Shown: positions 1-13,073 of the stretch, one piece after another
Layout of the letters: every line of letters begins with the position of its first letter
Numbering within the stretch: the first letter of the stretch is position 1
Assembly: GCF_016906535.1 (NCBI RefSeq)
Contig: NC_057372.1
Location: 2,647,501 to 2,711,500, forward strand
Origin: Rhizoctonia solani
Taxonomy: Eukaryota; Basidiomycota; Agaricomycetes; Cantharellales; Ceratobasidiaceae
Direction of reading: 5' to 3'
DNA: 64,000 nucleotides
Position numbers and translations under genes: made by a program
The notes under the pieces: generated by a model
What the model was told of the DNA's origin: nothing
Database searches by the model: none
What the model saw: the letters and a program-made list of their open reading frames with translations, nothing else

Positions 1-1662
1 GGCTCTCGCTGCTGAATCAATGCGTACCAAGCAGTTGCAGTCTTCTGTCGATATCCTTGTGGAAGACTTAGCACGAGAGTCCTTTGGGAGAAGAAGGGAA
101 GTTCGTGTCCGGCTTGCGATCGCCGGACGAACTGCAAAAATCGAAGAAGACCTGCGAAGGTGGGAGCGTAGGATCAGAGAAAACTCTCGGTCACATACCG
201 CTGGACAACCCTCTGAGTTGCTATTAGGTCTGCAGGAACTCGAACAGTTTCGGGATATTGTCAACTCGCTTGGGGCTCCTCTCATATTCCGTGACGCTGC
301 ATCTCTGGTTCCGAGGATGATACCCTTAACGGACCACTCGCCCGTATCCTTTCTGCAGAAATTGCTGTCGAGAGTCTTGCGGCTGAACTTGAGCGCGAGA
401 TGACTCGCAGGATTGAGCTCGAACGGGAACGCGCCCAACTTCCAACAGTTCCTCTCATAGAAAAACCAAGTTACAAAATTCCAACTCTAAAGGCGAAGGT
501 TCCTGCTTCTTCTACAATACCTTCTTCGGCATCAGTTTCCATTGCATCTCTTCAGAGTAGCTCTGGTCCATCTCTGGAAACTAGCGAGACTTCATCTAGA
601 GCTTCCTTGGAAGAGTGTGTTCTGAGTGCTCCTGTTGTGCTACCAGGCGCCCCTGTCGTTAATTTACCTCAAACTCAACCAGAAATAGATGACCTTTTTA
701 TTGTCGCGGCTCCGCCAATTATTTCATCCACTTCCTCGCCGGAACCGCCATGGGTTTCTGTTGTTCCTTTCTCCTCTAATTTTTCTCCCCCACTCGAACG
801 AGCCAACATACCCGAGCCCCGCTCTTTACTCGACAGTCCAGAAGTTCAAGAACTCCTTTCTCAATTGCCTACAGCTCTACAACGATATACCCCTTTCCAA
901 AATACATTCCGTGACTGCCACGTTACCCTCACCGCACTTAAATCCGAACTTCGTGTACGCCCCCGCACCCATTTGCTGACGGCTGTCGAACGACTATATG
1001 ACTACAATGAAGATGCTCGCGTCGAAATCGAAATTCGAATTGCGGACGAAGCGCGCAAGGCCAATGGATTTGAAACCATGTTGCGGTTGTCGTTGGCTAG
1101 CGTCCTTGACGATCTCCGGGCATTTATTGACGGTTCAGCACCTGACATTCGCAAAGCGCTCGAGACGGCTGAACGAAAGCGTAACGAACTGGAACACGAC
1201 ATATCTGCTATCAAAGCATCCGTATATGCGCCTGAGGCTCATAGCCAGGCCGAGATTGAAATTCCCACTTCTCAACCTCCTCCATCTCCGCTATGGGGCC
1301 GAAAGATGTCTTTGGGCCCCGGATTGCTGGGTGCTGGCCGGCCATTGTTGAGGCGCGCTGGATCCGGAACATTGGGGCATAGTCGGGCATCCTCCTTGGG
1401 CGGAGAAGAGCATTCCGAGTTGTCGCCCAAGGACCCACTGGCGGGACTTAGGCTGAAGATACCCATGCCCAATATGGCGACTAGCCCACTCCCATCTCCG
1501 ATGAAACCGGGCTCTCCGCTAGTACTGGAACGTACCCGAGTAACATCTATGTATCGTATAGGTTTGGGAGGTAGCCGATCCCGCTTGGATATCTCGAATC
1601 GGAGCACGACGGTGACTCCTACGTTCAAGGCCGATGAGGAAAGTGACGATGGTGTAGAGTAG
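1..1662 (+). CDS. Hypothetical coiled-coil, Ser/Pro-rich protein (5' end outside window)
   Basis: The reading frame is already open at the left edge (codons from base 2), so the start lies upstream. Bases 2-259 and 316-1662 join in phase through a probable 56-nt intron (260-315, GTCAAC...CCGAG), giving at least 534 residues and a TAG stop at 1660. The N-terminal piece is strongly charged and helical (many Arg, Glu and Leu; coiled-coil-like). It is followed by roughly 120 residues rich in Ser, Pro and Thr, a second charged helical block of about 130 residues, and a Ser/Gly/Pro-rich tail with SP and TP motifs that could be kinase sites. I see no signal peptide, membrane segment or known catalytic motif and do not recognise the family. 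The donor of the proposed intron is weak, so a different splice pattern near 290-315 is possible. Confidence 0.6.
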
Positions 1663-2725
1663 CTCCTTTAATGTTTTGTTTAGCTTTATTTATAATGGTG
1701 CACTGTTTTTGTCTGGAACTTTCGTATCTATTATGATCTAGATGTAAAGGGGATCCTGTTTTCGAGAGTTGATTTAGTTGATGGCTTAATCCATTATAGC
1801 AAGCAGCTATAACGCTATAGTACTGTACCTCTGTAACGAGCGAAAGCCAAACGGTTCTGAATATCACTACCCAGTCTCGGAGTAGAGATTCGACCCATAA
1901 TTTATGAGAGTGGACTGAATGCAAGCCAGCACTGGCTCTTGAAGTTTCTTGGCTTGGTTGGCTTGGATCTGTGAGCACACACCCTACCTGGCTTCGAAAA
2001 TATCACATTACCTACTTGCTGTCTCAATGTCTCATTGACTGCACTACGGGCTCACCACTATAGTTACCACATGCTACCCAATCCAATGCCAGGCGACCTT
2101 ATGGGGAAACAAACACATCCACGCCCTGCCCGATAGCAGTATCGTGTGGGCGGAATTCTAGAAATCAGCATGCCGTAGGCATGGGGTTAGCCTTAGTACA
2201 GCTCGCTATTCCACGCCTTGGGCTACGCCCAGCGTATATCCAAGCAACACTCACGTCTGGCGGATACAGTCATCAAGTGAGCAACTCCGGTCGGTTTTCA
2301 GGGTAGGCATTACCCTGTTTGCCAAATAGGTAAACCTACCCGGACAATCAGCGTGGATTGAGTTTGTATTGCGCCTGTGCTGTGCAAAGCTTCTTGGAAC
2401 GAATAGCACTCAATCTATCTGCCGATTGATACGGCATCTGATCTAGTAAATGGTACAGAAATGAGCGTGTGGACCAGTGTAGGTGTGCAGTAAAGAATCA
2501 CTATGCCTGTCACCCAATTTGAAATTTGCACAGCATAACCCTTATGGGTACTGTTACGTGCCTAGCTTGCAGTCTCATGGTCGAAAGTTCTTGCGGTCTC
2601 TCGCTAAGGCCCCCGCATAAAATCGAAACTTCCATATCTTGATATAAGTACTGTCGTGCTGGGATGATGAACTAAGCACGCTATTCTGGTGACACCTGCA
2701 GCTTCAGCCTGAGTAGTAGATATCG
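1663..2725. other. Intergenic region
   Basis: About 1.06 kb between the coiled-coil gene and the first MFS transporter copy. Short open frames on both strands have no recognisable domain. I see no RNA gene, no long repeat and no clear core promoter element. Confidence 0.5.
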
Positions 2726-4864
2726 ATGCAATCCGACAGCAGTCTGCTACCTAATAACCAACGCTCAGCCGATAATGATGAGTCTCCACCGATAAACCCT
2801 GGGGTTGAAGCAACACTACTCGTAGGCCAGCATGTCGATAAAAGATTGGCTTGGCTACTGTGGCTTGTACCTGGAGTTATTGTGCTAGTCGGATCACTTT
2901 GTGATGGGATCGTTCCTTTCCATCCCGAGTACACAAGTGGTCCGGTTCGGCAGATTTTTCGTGGATCGCGCGTGATATGTGAGTCTGGCTCACGGTGTTA
3001 GACATTTGAATTGCCTGATTGATCGTTCAATAAGCTGTCTTTGCTTCTTTCTTCTTTCCAAGGTTGGCAGACGTTCACTCTCGAGCGGTCTCTGGGTTAT
3101 TTGCCCGTAAGTTGGTCCACCCCGGCTTTTTTCTGACCTCACAAGACGAGCGATTTTTGCCTATGATCGTTTTCTTAATTGGTAATAATTTTCCCGAATC
3201 TTCCTAGATATGGTCAACCAATGCTAGCTTGTGGTGTTCTAGGGTCGGTGCTTGCTATCTTCGCGGACTCGGTACCTATGCATGGCGCTGGTGTAGTCCT
3301 CTATCTAATGTAGGTCTTCCTTGTCTTTTTCGAGAGCGGATATTACAAATGACTTTATCTAGTGGATCCTGGGGATTATTTTTGCTGCCTTTGCTTTTCA
3401 TTTCGGACTATACATCGCTTCGATGGAGAGGCATGGCCCTCAGTGGGATCCAGTCCATATCCTACCTTACCATATGGATCGCGGATCCGATTTACGAAAG
3501 CATGAGCAGGGAATGGTCGTTCTTGTATCTGGTTGCTTCAAGAATATGGAGGAGATCCCCAGGAGACAGGGATCACCTATCCTCAAGGCTAGGGACGGGT
3601 TCAAGAATGGATCCCGTCGGGTTACTTATTTTCACTACTGGATTGGCCCTAGTTGATTACAATACGGGTGTTTGGTGGGGTGCAGACCTTGGAGAGGAAT
3701 CTCCACTGGCACTTACGGGAGACTTGGACTCTCACTCGCAAACGGGACGACCGGGGCGGGTCGCAATGCTCATCGTTGGACTCATCTTAGCCCTCCCATT
3801 CGGTCTATGGGAGATTCGCTTGCTTCCTTTCCACTCGCACCCAAATGGGCATACCAAAATCGAGGGGTACTGCTTGCGGTTATCATCGCATTTTGTTTCC
3901 AAACCGCATATACCTTTACTTCAGGGACTCAATTCATCTACATAAGTCTACAATGGTATCTATCGATTGAACCTCCTATAGTATCGGGCTGTATGCTAAT
4001 TGCGACTAGGCCCGGGAAAACAAGGGATTACTATTACAAGTCTCGTAGTATAAGTCATTTTGCCCTCGCTCCGATCCTTGGAATCCTTTTCCTGCTCACT
4101 CGTCGTTACAAGGTAGGGCCGATATACTCTTTTTCTTTTTCTTTTATATTCTAACTGCCACTCGCTGTATTTTTTTATATCAACAGCCATATCTAATACT
4201 TGGGAGTGCTATGCTCGTGTACGGGTTTCAAAGTCTATATCCACTTTTAGTACATGCATTAACACTTCTTATGTAGTTATTCGGTACTTGGTCTCTATTC
4301 AGTGCGCATTTCGGATCTTCCCAACACGCTTGCTCCGACGGTATTATTGGTGAGTCAGTCTCCCAAAGTTACTTGCATTGTACTGATCAAACAACGCGCA
4401 CAGTTTGCGATTCAAGCCCTCCGTGGAGCTAGTGCTGTGGCGATTGACTTGGGGACGATGGTGGGGTCCCAAGCCTCAGTTCCACACAACGACTTGGCCA
4501 CATTGGTGGGCTTAATAAATGCTTTACCGATTCTTGCGGCAGCCATGAGCCCATCGTCGTATGCAGCTATTTTACTGTAGGTCCTAGCTTTTCTTCTGTT
4601 GACCTACCAACAAAGCCTATATTGACTATCGTATAACTTCATTTTTCAGGCAAATATCTGAGTCGAGTAATCAGGCTTTCACACTTTTGTTCTCATTGGC
4701 TACTGGATTCTGTAAGTGATGATAAATCGTTCTTCAAATAGTGAGCTCACCAGAGTGATTCAGCTATCCTCTGTCTGGGTTTCTCGTTCTTTATGCCGAA
4801 CCATTATCTCGGGGATACTCACAATTCTGTAGAAAAGAAAGAAGATGAATGTGAACAGCATTGA
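2726..4864 (+). pseudogene. MFS transporter, siderophore-iron (SIT/ARN) type, probably degraded
   Basis: Conserved stretches of the siderophore-transporter branch of the major facilitator superfamily appear in order: an acidic N-terminus and TM1 (2726-2978, LLWLVPGVIVLVGSL), the LADV loop motif after an intron (3063 on), the TM4-5 signature FISDYTSLRWRG (about 3395-3435), MDPVGLL (about 3608), TM7-8 (3880-3990), TRRYK (about 4100), a QASVPHND block near 4480, and a C-terminal FMPNHYLGDT motif ending at TGA 4862. Typical family members have 12-14 TM segments. Several introns with good GT-AG borders are visible, but the pieces do not join cleanly: the LADV exon is out of phase with the first exon, and there is a one-base frame change near 3830-3845 with no intron signal. 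I therefore read it as a decayed gene, although assembly errors could also cause the breaks. A paralogue follows directly downstream. Confidence 0.55.
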
Positions 4865-5666
4865 GGAAACATTTAGGTCACGAATTATTTCTCAGACCAC
4901 CTATTGGTTTCTGTCCTGCTTGCAACAAGCTATATACGGTGTACCGTTTTATTTTGGTTTTATACTGTTTAATCAAACTACAGTACCGGTCACTCACTCT
5001 CGATCGGTTTCGTCGCATAAGCGCAACAGAATTCCCGGTAGATACTCCAGAATAGATTCACAGTGATTTCAACTTGTAGCCCCGTAGCCGGTGGTCATTC
5101 AAGGTCACCGGACCCAACGCTCAACAACGCAAAATCAGCCAGCACATTTATCTTTCAACCACGCCTCTCCGCCATTGGTATTAGTATGCCGGGGATATCT
5201 CTACATATAATACACTAACGTCAGTATGATCCAATCTTAATGTACTCGGGTAGAGTTGCGGCATTCTCGGCAAAGAATATTGTGGAGCTAACAGCCGTTT
5301 TTGGATTTATTTTGAAAAGAGCTACTAGTACGCGGGAACCATAAGGCAATTTTTCCTATACTCTAATTTATCCCAGGCTCAAGTATGCCGACTTCAGTTG
5401 CAAGGCACTCCAGACTGAAAAGATCAGGTGTTGCATAAATGGCTAAACCTAACTTAATAGGGCCGCCTGACTCACCCGTGATTACGGTATCTGCGATTCG
5501 AATTCTGATGGGCACTTGCCGACACAATGGTCTTGGCGCACTGCATAGCCCCTGATAGTATCCGATCGTATAAGGCTCCTTGAGCTTGGAGTTTACACAC
5601 TGAACCTTTCACCACGGGCAAATCCTCTTCTACAGATCGTCGAAGTGTCCGCTCGCTCTATGACCA
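4865..5666. other. Intergenic region between two MFS copies
   Basis: About 0.8 kb without a supported gene. Short frames starting at 4845-4861 overlap the end of the first transporter in other frames and have no homology features. Nothing else was recognised. Confidence 0.45.
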
Positions 5667-8165
5667 GTGCATAGCCTACTGCAGCCCCCCAAGCAAGAGC
5701 TTGTTGGCGGACCTCATGAAGTACGCGGGGTCATCTTAACCCACAAGCTACCTGAAAGACTGCGCAAAGGTTCTATATGGATCCTCTGGGTGATTCTTGG
5801 CGCGGTTATCTTCATAAATATCCTCAGTCAATGGGCGGCTTCAACCACGCTGTTACTTGAGCTTCAATACTCCTTCAGAATTACTCGTAGGAATTCTTAA
5901 CCCACAAGCTACCTGAAAGACTGCGCAAAGGTTCTATATGGATCCTCTGGGTGATTCTTGGCGCGGTTATCTTCATAAATATCCTCAGTCAATGGGCGGT
6001 TCAACCACGCTGTTACTTGAGCTTCAATACTCCTTCAGAATTACTCGTAGGAATAGCGAACAAATTTCGCGGGGAATGATCCTCTCAAGTGAGGAAGACT
6101 CACGGTTTTCTTGTTTACATTATTATAAAGCTGAACCTGGACCTCCAATAGATGTCTTTGCTACTCTGGCCTTTGGAAGGTTGGCAGATGTTCGTTCTCG
6201 GCATGCAGCCTCAGGTCTTGCATGTGAGTGGTTTATCGTGATGAGACCCTGTTCATCCGGTCTAATCCTATGCATCACTCGTCCATAATCAGTGCTATTC
6301 TTTGTTGTAGGTGAGCGCATCTTGCTTGGATTCTTCTATCAAACCTATAATCAATATGCATGCAACTAGGTTGCATTATGTGCGCTGCATCAACCAATTC
6401 GACAACATTTGCGGCGGGCGCGGTGTTTCATTCGATGTAAGTTGAAGTTGTTCCACTGCATCGCTGCGCTCATGAACCACTTTAGAGGCAACGGTGGACT
6501 AAGATTACTGTCGACACTATTTATTGCGGACTATACATCACTCAAGTGGCGAGGCGCAGCTCTATCTTGGACCTATCTTCCCTCTCTGGTTATGATATGG
6601 CTGCGACCGAGAATCTCTATTACCATGTCATGGAGGTGGACATGTAAGCACTGCCGATAATTCCTTCGGAATTCCCTATTGACTCAGTTGTTTCACAATT
6701 TAGACGGAATGTATGCGCGTTTAGTCTACCTGAATTCACCTCAAACTTACCCTCTTCTCAGGGTCATAATCATAATGTCCTTCCTTTGTGGCCCCGCATT
6801 ATATGCTATTTTCCGCAACTCGAAATACCATACAGCACCAAGTCTACCAAATTCACAGTTAATGAAGTTCAAGAACCTCGTCTCACGCATGGATCCTATT
6901 GGTCTCTCAATTTTACTTCGGGGTTTGCTCTGATCGAGTACAACTCCGATCCCGCGTTTACCAGCATAATCGCAGATAAATGTGAGTGGGGATCAAAGTA
7001 ATTTTTGAAGCCATTGTCACAATCATTTATTCATATAAATACTCGTACTTGATTCAGATCCTCCGGGACGCATCGCAAAACTCACCATAGGCCTACTATT
7101 CGCTTTCCCTATATTATCGTCTGGGAGCTATATGGCACATCTTTTCCTCTCATGCCTAGACGAGTCTTGCAGCGGAAGGGCATGCTATTCGCAATTATGA
7201 TATTTTGGTTAGCGTCCATATTCCCCGTGGCCCTGTGAAGGATTTATGCCGTTTTGTACTATGGTAAGTTACCCCACTAGTGCCAGGATTGAGTCCCATG
7301 ACCTGTTTGTGAATTGGTTGTTCGCACAGGAACTCGAACGATTTGGGCCTTTTGCTATCCACTTCCGCAATAGCATACAACGCGTCCGCGCCACTGTTAG
7401 GCTTAGTGTACTATTTCACTCAGCGCTACAAGGTAGAAGTCGGAAGAACTCGTAGCGAATAGTGCTGATGCGATGTTGGTTAGCCCTTTTATGTCTGGGA
7501 TGTGTTCTCTTTGCTTGTATGCCAAATCCCTTTCATGCCGCGAAAATTAATTACTGATACTATAGTATAGGGGTTGTGCGCTCTGGGTACACGTTGCGCG
7601 TGACTGGGTTTCACAGTAGCCGATGAATTACCTGCCTCAGCGGCATATCTTGTGCGTGTATCCCTCAATTCTTCACGATAGCCCGCTACTCAACTTAAAC
7701 TCAACCATCTAGTTCACTATTCAAGCACTCATCGGTTTCGGAATTATTGCAGTCGACATGGGTACCTTGATTAGTGCTCAGGCCTCCGTTGCCCACGATG
7801 ATCTAGCGACTGTAACGGCCTTACTTGCCGTTTCATCACAACTTGCTACCAGTGTAGGAAATGTAGTGGGAACGGCGAGCTCAGTGTAAGCTAGACAACA
7901 CTACCTTTTCTTCCACACCGACTATATGCTAATGCATGTTTGGTAGATGGATGGTGCTACCAGATCAGAGTTTGGCTCATGGCTCTGGGTCTATGTACGT
8001 TCCACTCGGCTGCTTGCCGTAAACTCTATTAACCCGTTAACTCTAGCAATATTATGCCTTTCCTTTCCCTGTTCGTACCGAACTACATTCTCGGGAAACG
8101 AGCATAGCGCGGCGGAGGTAGAGCGTCGGGAGGAACAAGACTCCTTGGAAAGTCAATCCAAGTGA
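5667..8165 (+). pseudogene. Second MFS transporter copy, siderophore-iron type, disrupted
   Basis: This is a tandem paralogue of the upstream transporter, with the same landmarks in the same order: TM1 (WILWVILGAVIFINIL, about 5780-5830), LADVRSR (about 6180), LFIADYTSLKWRG (about 6515-6555), SRMDPIGLS (about 6885), QASVAHDDLATV (about 7780-7815), and a hydrophilic C-terminus ending at TGA 8163. The 5' part is broken by a 161-bp tandem duplication (5735-6054). The first repeat keeps TM1 in frame but runs into a stop at the junction, while the second has lost one base and is frame-shifted inside TM1. Exon borders such as GTGAGT near 6222 survive. If functional, the family exports or imports iron chelates or drugs at a membrane. 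Here the gene is most likely dead, or its product lacks a correct first helix. Confidence 0.55.
5735..6054 (+). repeat. 161-bp tandem duplication inside the MFS copy
   Basis: Bases 5735-5895 are repeated directly at 5896-6054. By eye the copies differ by one deleted base (GGGCGGCTTC versus GGGCGGTTC). The unit covers the TM1-coding segment of the transporter, and the near-identity indicates a recent event. Confidence 0.85.
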
Positions 8166-8982
8166 CCCCAGCCACTGTCTCCTAGTATAACTTACATTAA
8201 TTGGTAACACCAAGCATCACTTTTGGATTCTTTTCTCGGTGTACTTATTATCGCGTATAATGCACATTCCACCTTTTCTCGAGCTAATTGATCCAATATA
8301 GTGATCCAGCTAGTAGATTTGTGGATTTTGCTATGATCGATTTCGGTACACTGGCCCTATAATAGCATGGCCGTGTAAATGTCAATATATTGTACTCTTA
8401 TTTGGAGAAATCAACGATTCCACCGTAGCTTATGAGTAGATTGATTGTCTTGGGTTTTTAATACAAGCACTCCTCAACTAAAATGAGAAAATTGGAGACA
8501 GACTAATGTCTTAGTAGAGCGGAACTCTGGTGAGTTCACCTTTGTCATATTTATCCACCCTATGACACTATGGTAGCTCCCGCGGGCGTCCTAAATACCA
8601 AGATGCTTATTGAAGTGTTGTATAAGCCGGGCCCACAGATAGAATATGATGACTGATCTCAGAGGAAGCTCAGAAACAGAATTTGTGGGAACTCGCACGA
8701 TTCTAGGTAAATACATCGTCTTCCACCCATATTTAGGCCACTTTGATGCCACTTCGCAGCCTGACAATCAGAGCTCCAACCTCACGTGATTGTGAGGCTA
8801 GCACGTACCACCATCGCGATGACGTTTGCGAGGTATCTGATTCGCCTTGGGCATCCGTATACATTAAATTCGACTAGCAACTATCGCAAATTTCACTCCA
8901 CATCCAAGTTAGTAGCAGTAAGTTCACGCCTGGGTACATTCTGACCTTAACTGGACCCCGACATCCTTACGGCAGGACAATC
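8166..8982. other. Intergenic region upstream of glyoxalase II
   Basis: About 0.8 kb separating the MFS remnant from the glyoxalase II gene. No coding, RNA or repeat feature was recognised. It should hold the glyoxalase promoter, but I see no convincing TATA box. Confidence 0.45.
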
Positions 8983-10046
8983 ATGCGAGTTGTTCCCGTT
9001 CCCGTCCGCAGCGATAACTATGCGTACCTTCTGATAGATGAAGCTACCAAGAAGGCTGCCGCAGTGGATCCATTCGATGTACCTAAGGTTCAGGCTCAGG
9101 CCGAGAAGGAAGGAGTTGAACTGGCGGCTCTTATTACTACTCACCACCATCCCGGTGCGCATAGTTTTGGCACACTACGGACGCTTATACACTGATTGAC
9201 GCTAACTGAGCATCTCAGACCATTCTGGAGGCAATAAGGAATTCGTGAGTTTTATTAAATCCTACCTGTGCTTGGTCAAGTACTGATGTTTGGACCTACA
9301 CATTTAGCATTCCGCCTATCCGGATGCTCCAGTGTACGGCGGTTCGGACAACGTCCCGGCACTCACTCATCGCGTAAAAGATGGCGATACGTTTTCCGTC
9401 GGTGAGAATATCAAAGTGGAGTCTGTCCCGACTGTCTATACCCGACCCAGCACACAGACTCACATTCCATCATGGTCAGGTGCCTGGCTACCCCGTGCCA
9501 CACGCAGGATTCGATTTGTTATTATGTTCAGGATACAATTCGACCAGAACAAAAAGGAGTCTTTACCGGGTATGTTCACAGAAGCTGAGACAAAGTCTGG
9601 ATCGACTAGTATTCGCTTCCAGAGATACGCTCTTCTTGGCCGGCTGTGGTCGGTTTTTCGAAGGTACCGCTCCAGAGATGCATAAGGCATTGTCATATCT
9701 TGGAGCCCTTCCAGATGAAACGGTGGTATACAATGGGCATGAATATACGAAAGCCTCGCTGGCCTTTGGAGCTCATATTGATCCTGATGCTCCAGGAATG
9801 AACAGGTTGCGGGAGTTAGCTGAGGAGAAAGTCACCACCGGAAAGTCAACCATTGCAGATGAGAAACAATGGAATGTGTTTATGAGACTTGACAGTGAAG
9901 CAGTGAGGTAGGTGTATCTCTGACACCAAGTAATAGTCTCGGGGATCTGATCATGGCCTATCGTTTCCAGACAGGCAACCAAGGCCCAAGATGACGTAGA
10001 AGCGATGGCCAAGCTGCGCGAAATGAAAAACTCGTTTCGGGGGTAA
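8983..10046 (+). CDS. GLO2: Hydroxyacylglutathione hydrolase (glyoxalase II)
   Basis: Six exons (8983-9154, 9219-9244, 9308-9420, 9480-9569, 9623-9907, 9971-10046) join in phase to 253 residues, the usual length for cytosolic glyoxalase II. The enzyme hydrolyses S-D-lactoylglutathione to D-lactate and glutathione, the second step of methylglyoxal detoxification. The metallo-beta-lactamase fold is marked by THHHPDHSGGN (metal ligands HxHxDH, assembled across intron 1), by ATPCHTQDS (metal-ligand His), by the FTGDTLFLAGCGRFFEG block (bridging Asp), and by the YNGHEY motif (last His ligand). The C-terminal substrate-binding domain runs from about residue 170 and ends in a basic FRG tail. No targeting peptide is visible. 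The second exon is only 26 nt. Confidence 0.93.
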
Positions 10047-10915
10047 ATCTACGATGAAATTGTGACTAAAGCTGTAGCGCGATCGCCATGAATCAATTGA
10101 AGCTGCTTTCTCCATAAATCGTTAACACAGAGCAAGCGGATCATGCTGATCGAGGCCTCGCTGTCATGGGTGAAATTCCGGAATGGAAATGGGATATTAG
10201 GACCGCTCCTCGAATTGAAGCCGATTACCTCTCGTCATTTAGCTGTGACTCATATGAATATCCAGGCGTAATGGGATACCCAACTGCGATTATTAGGCTG
10301 CCTGCTCCACTAGGTTATTGTCGAGAGCGGGTATATTTATGAGGTGTGGTAGTCCAGCTCGGTAACCGGCCCAAGCAGTAAGCCGGTCTCGCATGCTTAG
10401 TTAACCTTCACATGATTGCCGATCCTCCTCAGGGTTTCACGATGTTAATCTGGCAGTTTCCGGTGCCTTTCCCTGAATTATGACCAATATCCTCCACGCG
10501 ACGTTGCGGAGAGAAGCTGCTGGACATGCGGCTGTTTGGCCATGAGGAACCTTCCGGACGACGCCGTTGCCCACTAGACTCGCGATGCGCATTTCCTATC
10601 CACACTTGGCGGTCGCACCATGACCTCGGATTCTATCCGATGGGATAATACTTCTACAGCTCCATTCTCTCGACTTTCTTGCGCTATCTGGAGCTTCCAA
10701 AGATCTGACTTTCTCTGTGCTCTCAAGGTTGTTGGGGTCGTACTTAACCTCAAATATTCCGCGCCGGCTCGCGGTTCGTACCTCTCCCCCCTCCCTCTTC
10801 ATATATTAGGTCTCGACCCACCCATTTCATTCTTCGGCGGATTATAACCATAGTTGCAACTCAGACACTATAAGCTCGCCGGCTCTTCACATTCCGGTTT
10901 CTCCACTTCATTCCA
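10047..10915. other. Intergenic region
   Basis: About 0.87 kb between glyoxalase II and the DUF6533 gene. Short opposing frames near 10600-10850 have no domain and no splice support. No repeat or RNA was recognised. Confidence 0.45.
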
Positions 10916-12791
10916 ATGGCGGATGCAGCCAAACAGGCAGCGCTTCAGCGCGCTCTCCATGAACTCAAAGTTGCGGTAGAGCACGTGTTTTTCAGCAGGT
11001 GAATATTCGTAGAACGAGATCTGAAATTAAACAAATTGGGTGCTAAAACTACTCTAGATATATGGGTGTGGCTGGGTATACACTATTGCTCTACGACCAC
11101 ATCCTCACTTTTCCAGCGGAGGTGCGTCACACCCATCTGAAAGTCCCACACATGATTGAATTTGCATGCGTAGGTTGAACTTGTTTGGAAAGCTGATAAG
11201 CGAAATACTGTGACATGGCTTTTCTTCGCGGTCAGTCGTATGTTTGAAAACCAACTCCTCAAGCTCATGAATTGTTCAGAATAGATATCTTGTGCCAATT
11301 ATACTGAGCATTGACCTCTACGACAAAGGCGGACTTGCGAGCCATTTGTCGACCAACTTTTGTCAAGCGTGGTTTGTGATCGAAGGCTATCTCAATGTTC
11401 TATCATTGTGAGTTACTGTCTGCTGCATTTTTATCATTTAGGGCTAACGCTGGCATCTCTCAGCGCTGCTGTTCATGGTATGTGTATCTATTTAGGATTG
11501 ATGCTTCCAGCGATTCATTTATTACGATAGCATTGGTCGCTATGCGGGTAAATGCGGTCTGGGGTAGAAGGAAATGGGTTACTATCTTGCTTTGGACCGG
11601 CGGTATCCTGTATATCGTTGGCACATTGGCAATTATCTCCCCTGGGTTATTTCAAGTATTGGGTCCGTTACTTTTGTCTTCACATCCTGTTGCTGCCACA
11701 TAGATCGCTGACTCTGAACCTCTGGCAACAGATGAGGTGAATCAATCGAAGGAACCCTTGCTCTCGCACTATGACTAATCTCAGCTATGAAGGTCGCACC
11801 AAACCCAGTTTTCAACGTCTGTTTTGGAACAGTATGTATGCGCCCTTGATAAACCTGTCACATCGCTAACTGAATGAATAGATTACCTCATACTTGTAAA
11901 GTTATTAACACCAACGAATAAAGGCCTCGACTGACCACATCTTTGACATTTTCTCTTCAGCTGGACTGTCTGTAAGTCTAATCCTTCCGTTACACTTTCG
12001 CCTTACGTATAGATTACTTGGTTAGGGATACCACCTATCATCTTCGAGCTCATCATATTTTCCCTCACAATTATTAAGGCAATTGAGCACCGACATAAGA
12101 ACGTCAAAACACCAGTAGCATATACATTGTACCGAGACGGTAAATCTTGAACCTCGTCTCCACTCGTACACTACACTAATTTGTCAATAGGCTTCTTATA
12201 TTTTATAATCATTATGAGTTCGTACCTATGTCCAGATGTGCAGCAACTACTATACAAGCTAACATCGCTATTTCAGTGTGCTCTATCTTCCCGTTGGTTG
12301 TTTGGCTTGCCGGACCACCGACGTGTAAGTGAACAGTTATTCCTTGTAACCAACGCTAACCTTGCTATAGTGGTAGCAATGCCAAAATACTTCACCATGG
12401 CGGGTACGTATAGTCAAGCGTTGCACCTGAGACATAACTTGACATTACTTTATAGTTGTCAATGTCATGGGCTTCAGACTGGTACTTAACCTTCGCGGTC
12501 TACGCGGCGACCGTAAGTCTTTCAGCAATCCGATGACCTGGATCATTTGTAACCATGTTTTTCCTGAAAGGTATCATGGCATCCTCGGGTGGTGGTACAA
12601 GCGACGACGTGAACATGGAAATGAGTGACATCAAGGGAGCTCGAATCACGCCTAACCGAACCGGATTTTCGCCGGCCCCCATCCAGGTCCGGCCCGCGTA
12701 TACGGTTCAGAACTCAGGCCTATTTATTCCCACATATGAAAGCCAGCAGGTGAATCCCGCCGTCGATGCTCGATGGAAAATCGACAGGTGA
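10916..12791 (+). CDS. DUF6533-domain multi-pass membrane protein
   Basis: The start ATG is at 10916. The first exons (10916-10998, 11058-11121, 11174-11230, 11280-11407, 11464-11477, 11531-11655, 11704-11736) join in phase, and several further short exons lead to a last one from about 12574 to the TGA at 12789. The N-terminal block YMGVAGYTLLLYDHILTFP followed by EVELVWKA is the hallmark of the fungal DUF6533 family, seven-helix membrane proteins of unknown function that are expanded in agaricomycetes. Later hydrophobic segments (LVPIILSIDLY, WVTILLWTGGILYIVGTLA, an AFAVYAATG helix near 12500) fit six to seven TM helices. The C-terminal tail of about 70 residues is polar. Alternative splice choices remain between 11740 and 12500. 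Function is unknown and I do not assign one. Confidence 0.8.
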
Positions 12792-13073
12792 TATATGCCG
12801 ATCAACAGCCATTCGACCGATCTTCAAATATGGAACAGGGATATCCTCCTGGATTTGGTCCGGGACGAGTGTAACAGCTCTTTCCACATCTTTTTTTTTA
12901 TTCAATTATTCTATGAGTTCACGTTCATTTGGGGTCATTTTCTTCGGGTACATGGTCGTACACATATATGGATATTACGAACCAATTGGATGGGCAATAC
13001 ACGTGTAAACAAATATATCAATACTGTTAACCATCATAGATCACGTGAATTTTGAGAGGATTCGTCTGCGACG

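Noticed and set aside
12574..12628. Alternative C-terminus of the DUF6533 protein reading NHVFPERYHGILGWWYKRRRE
   Set aside because: A good intron (GTAAGT at about 12511 to AAAG at about 12573) removes this frame's entry and the other frame continues to 12791; kept as a less likely variant.
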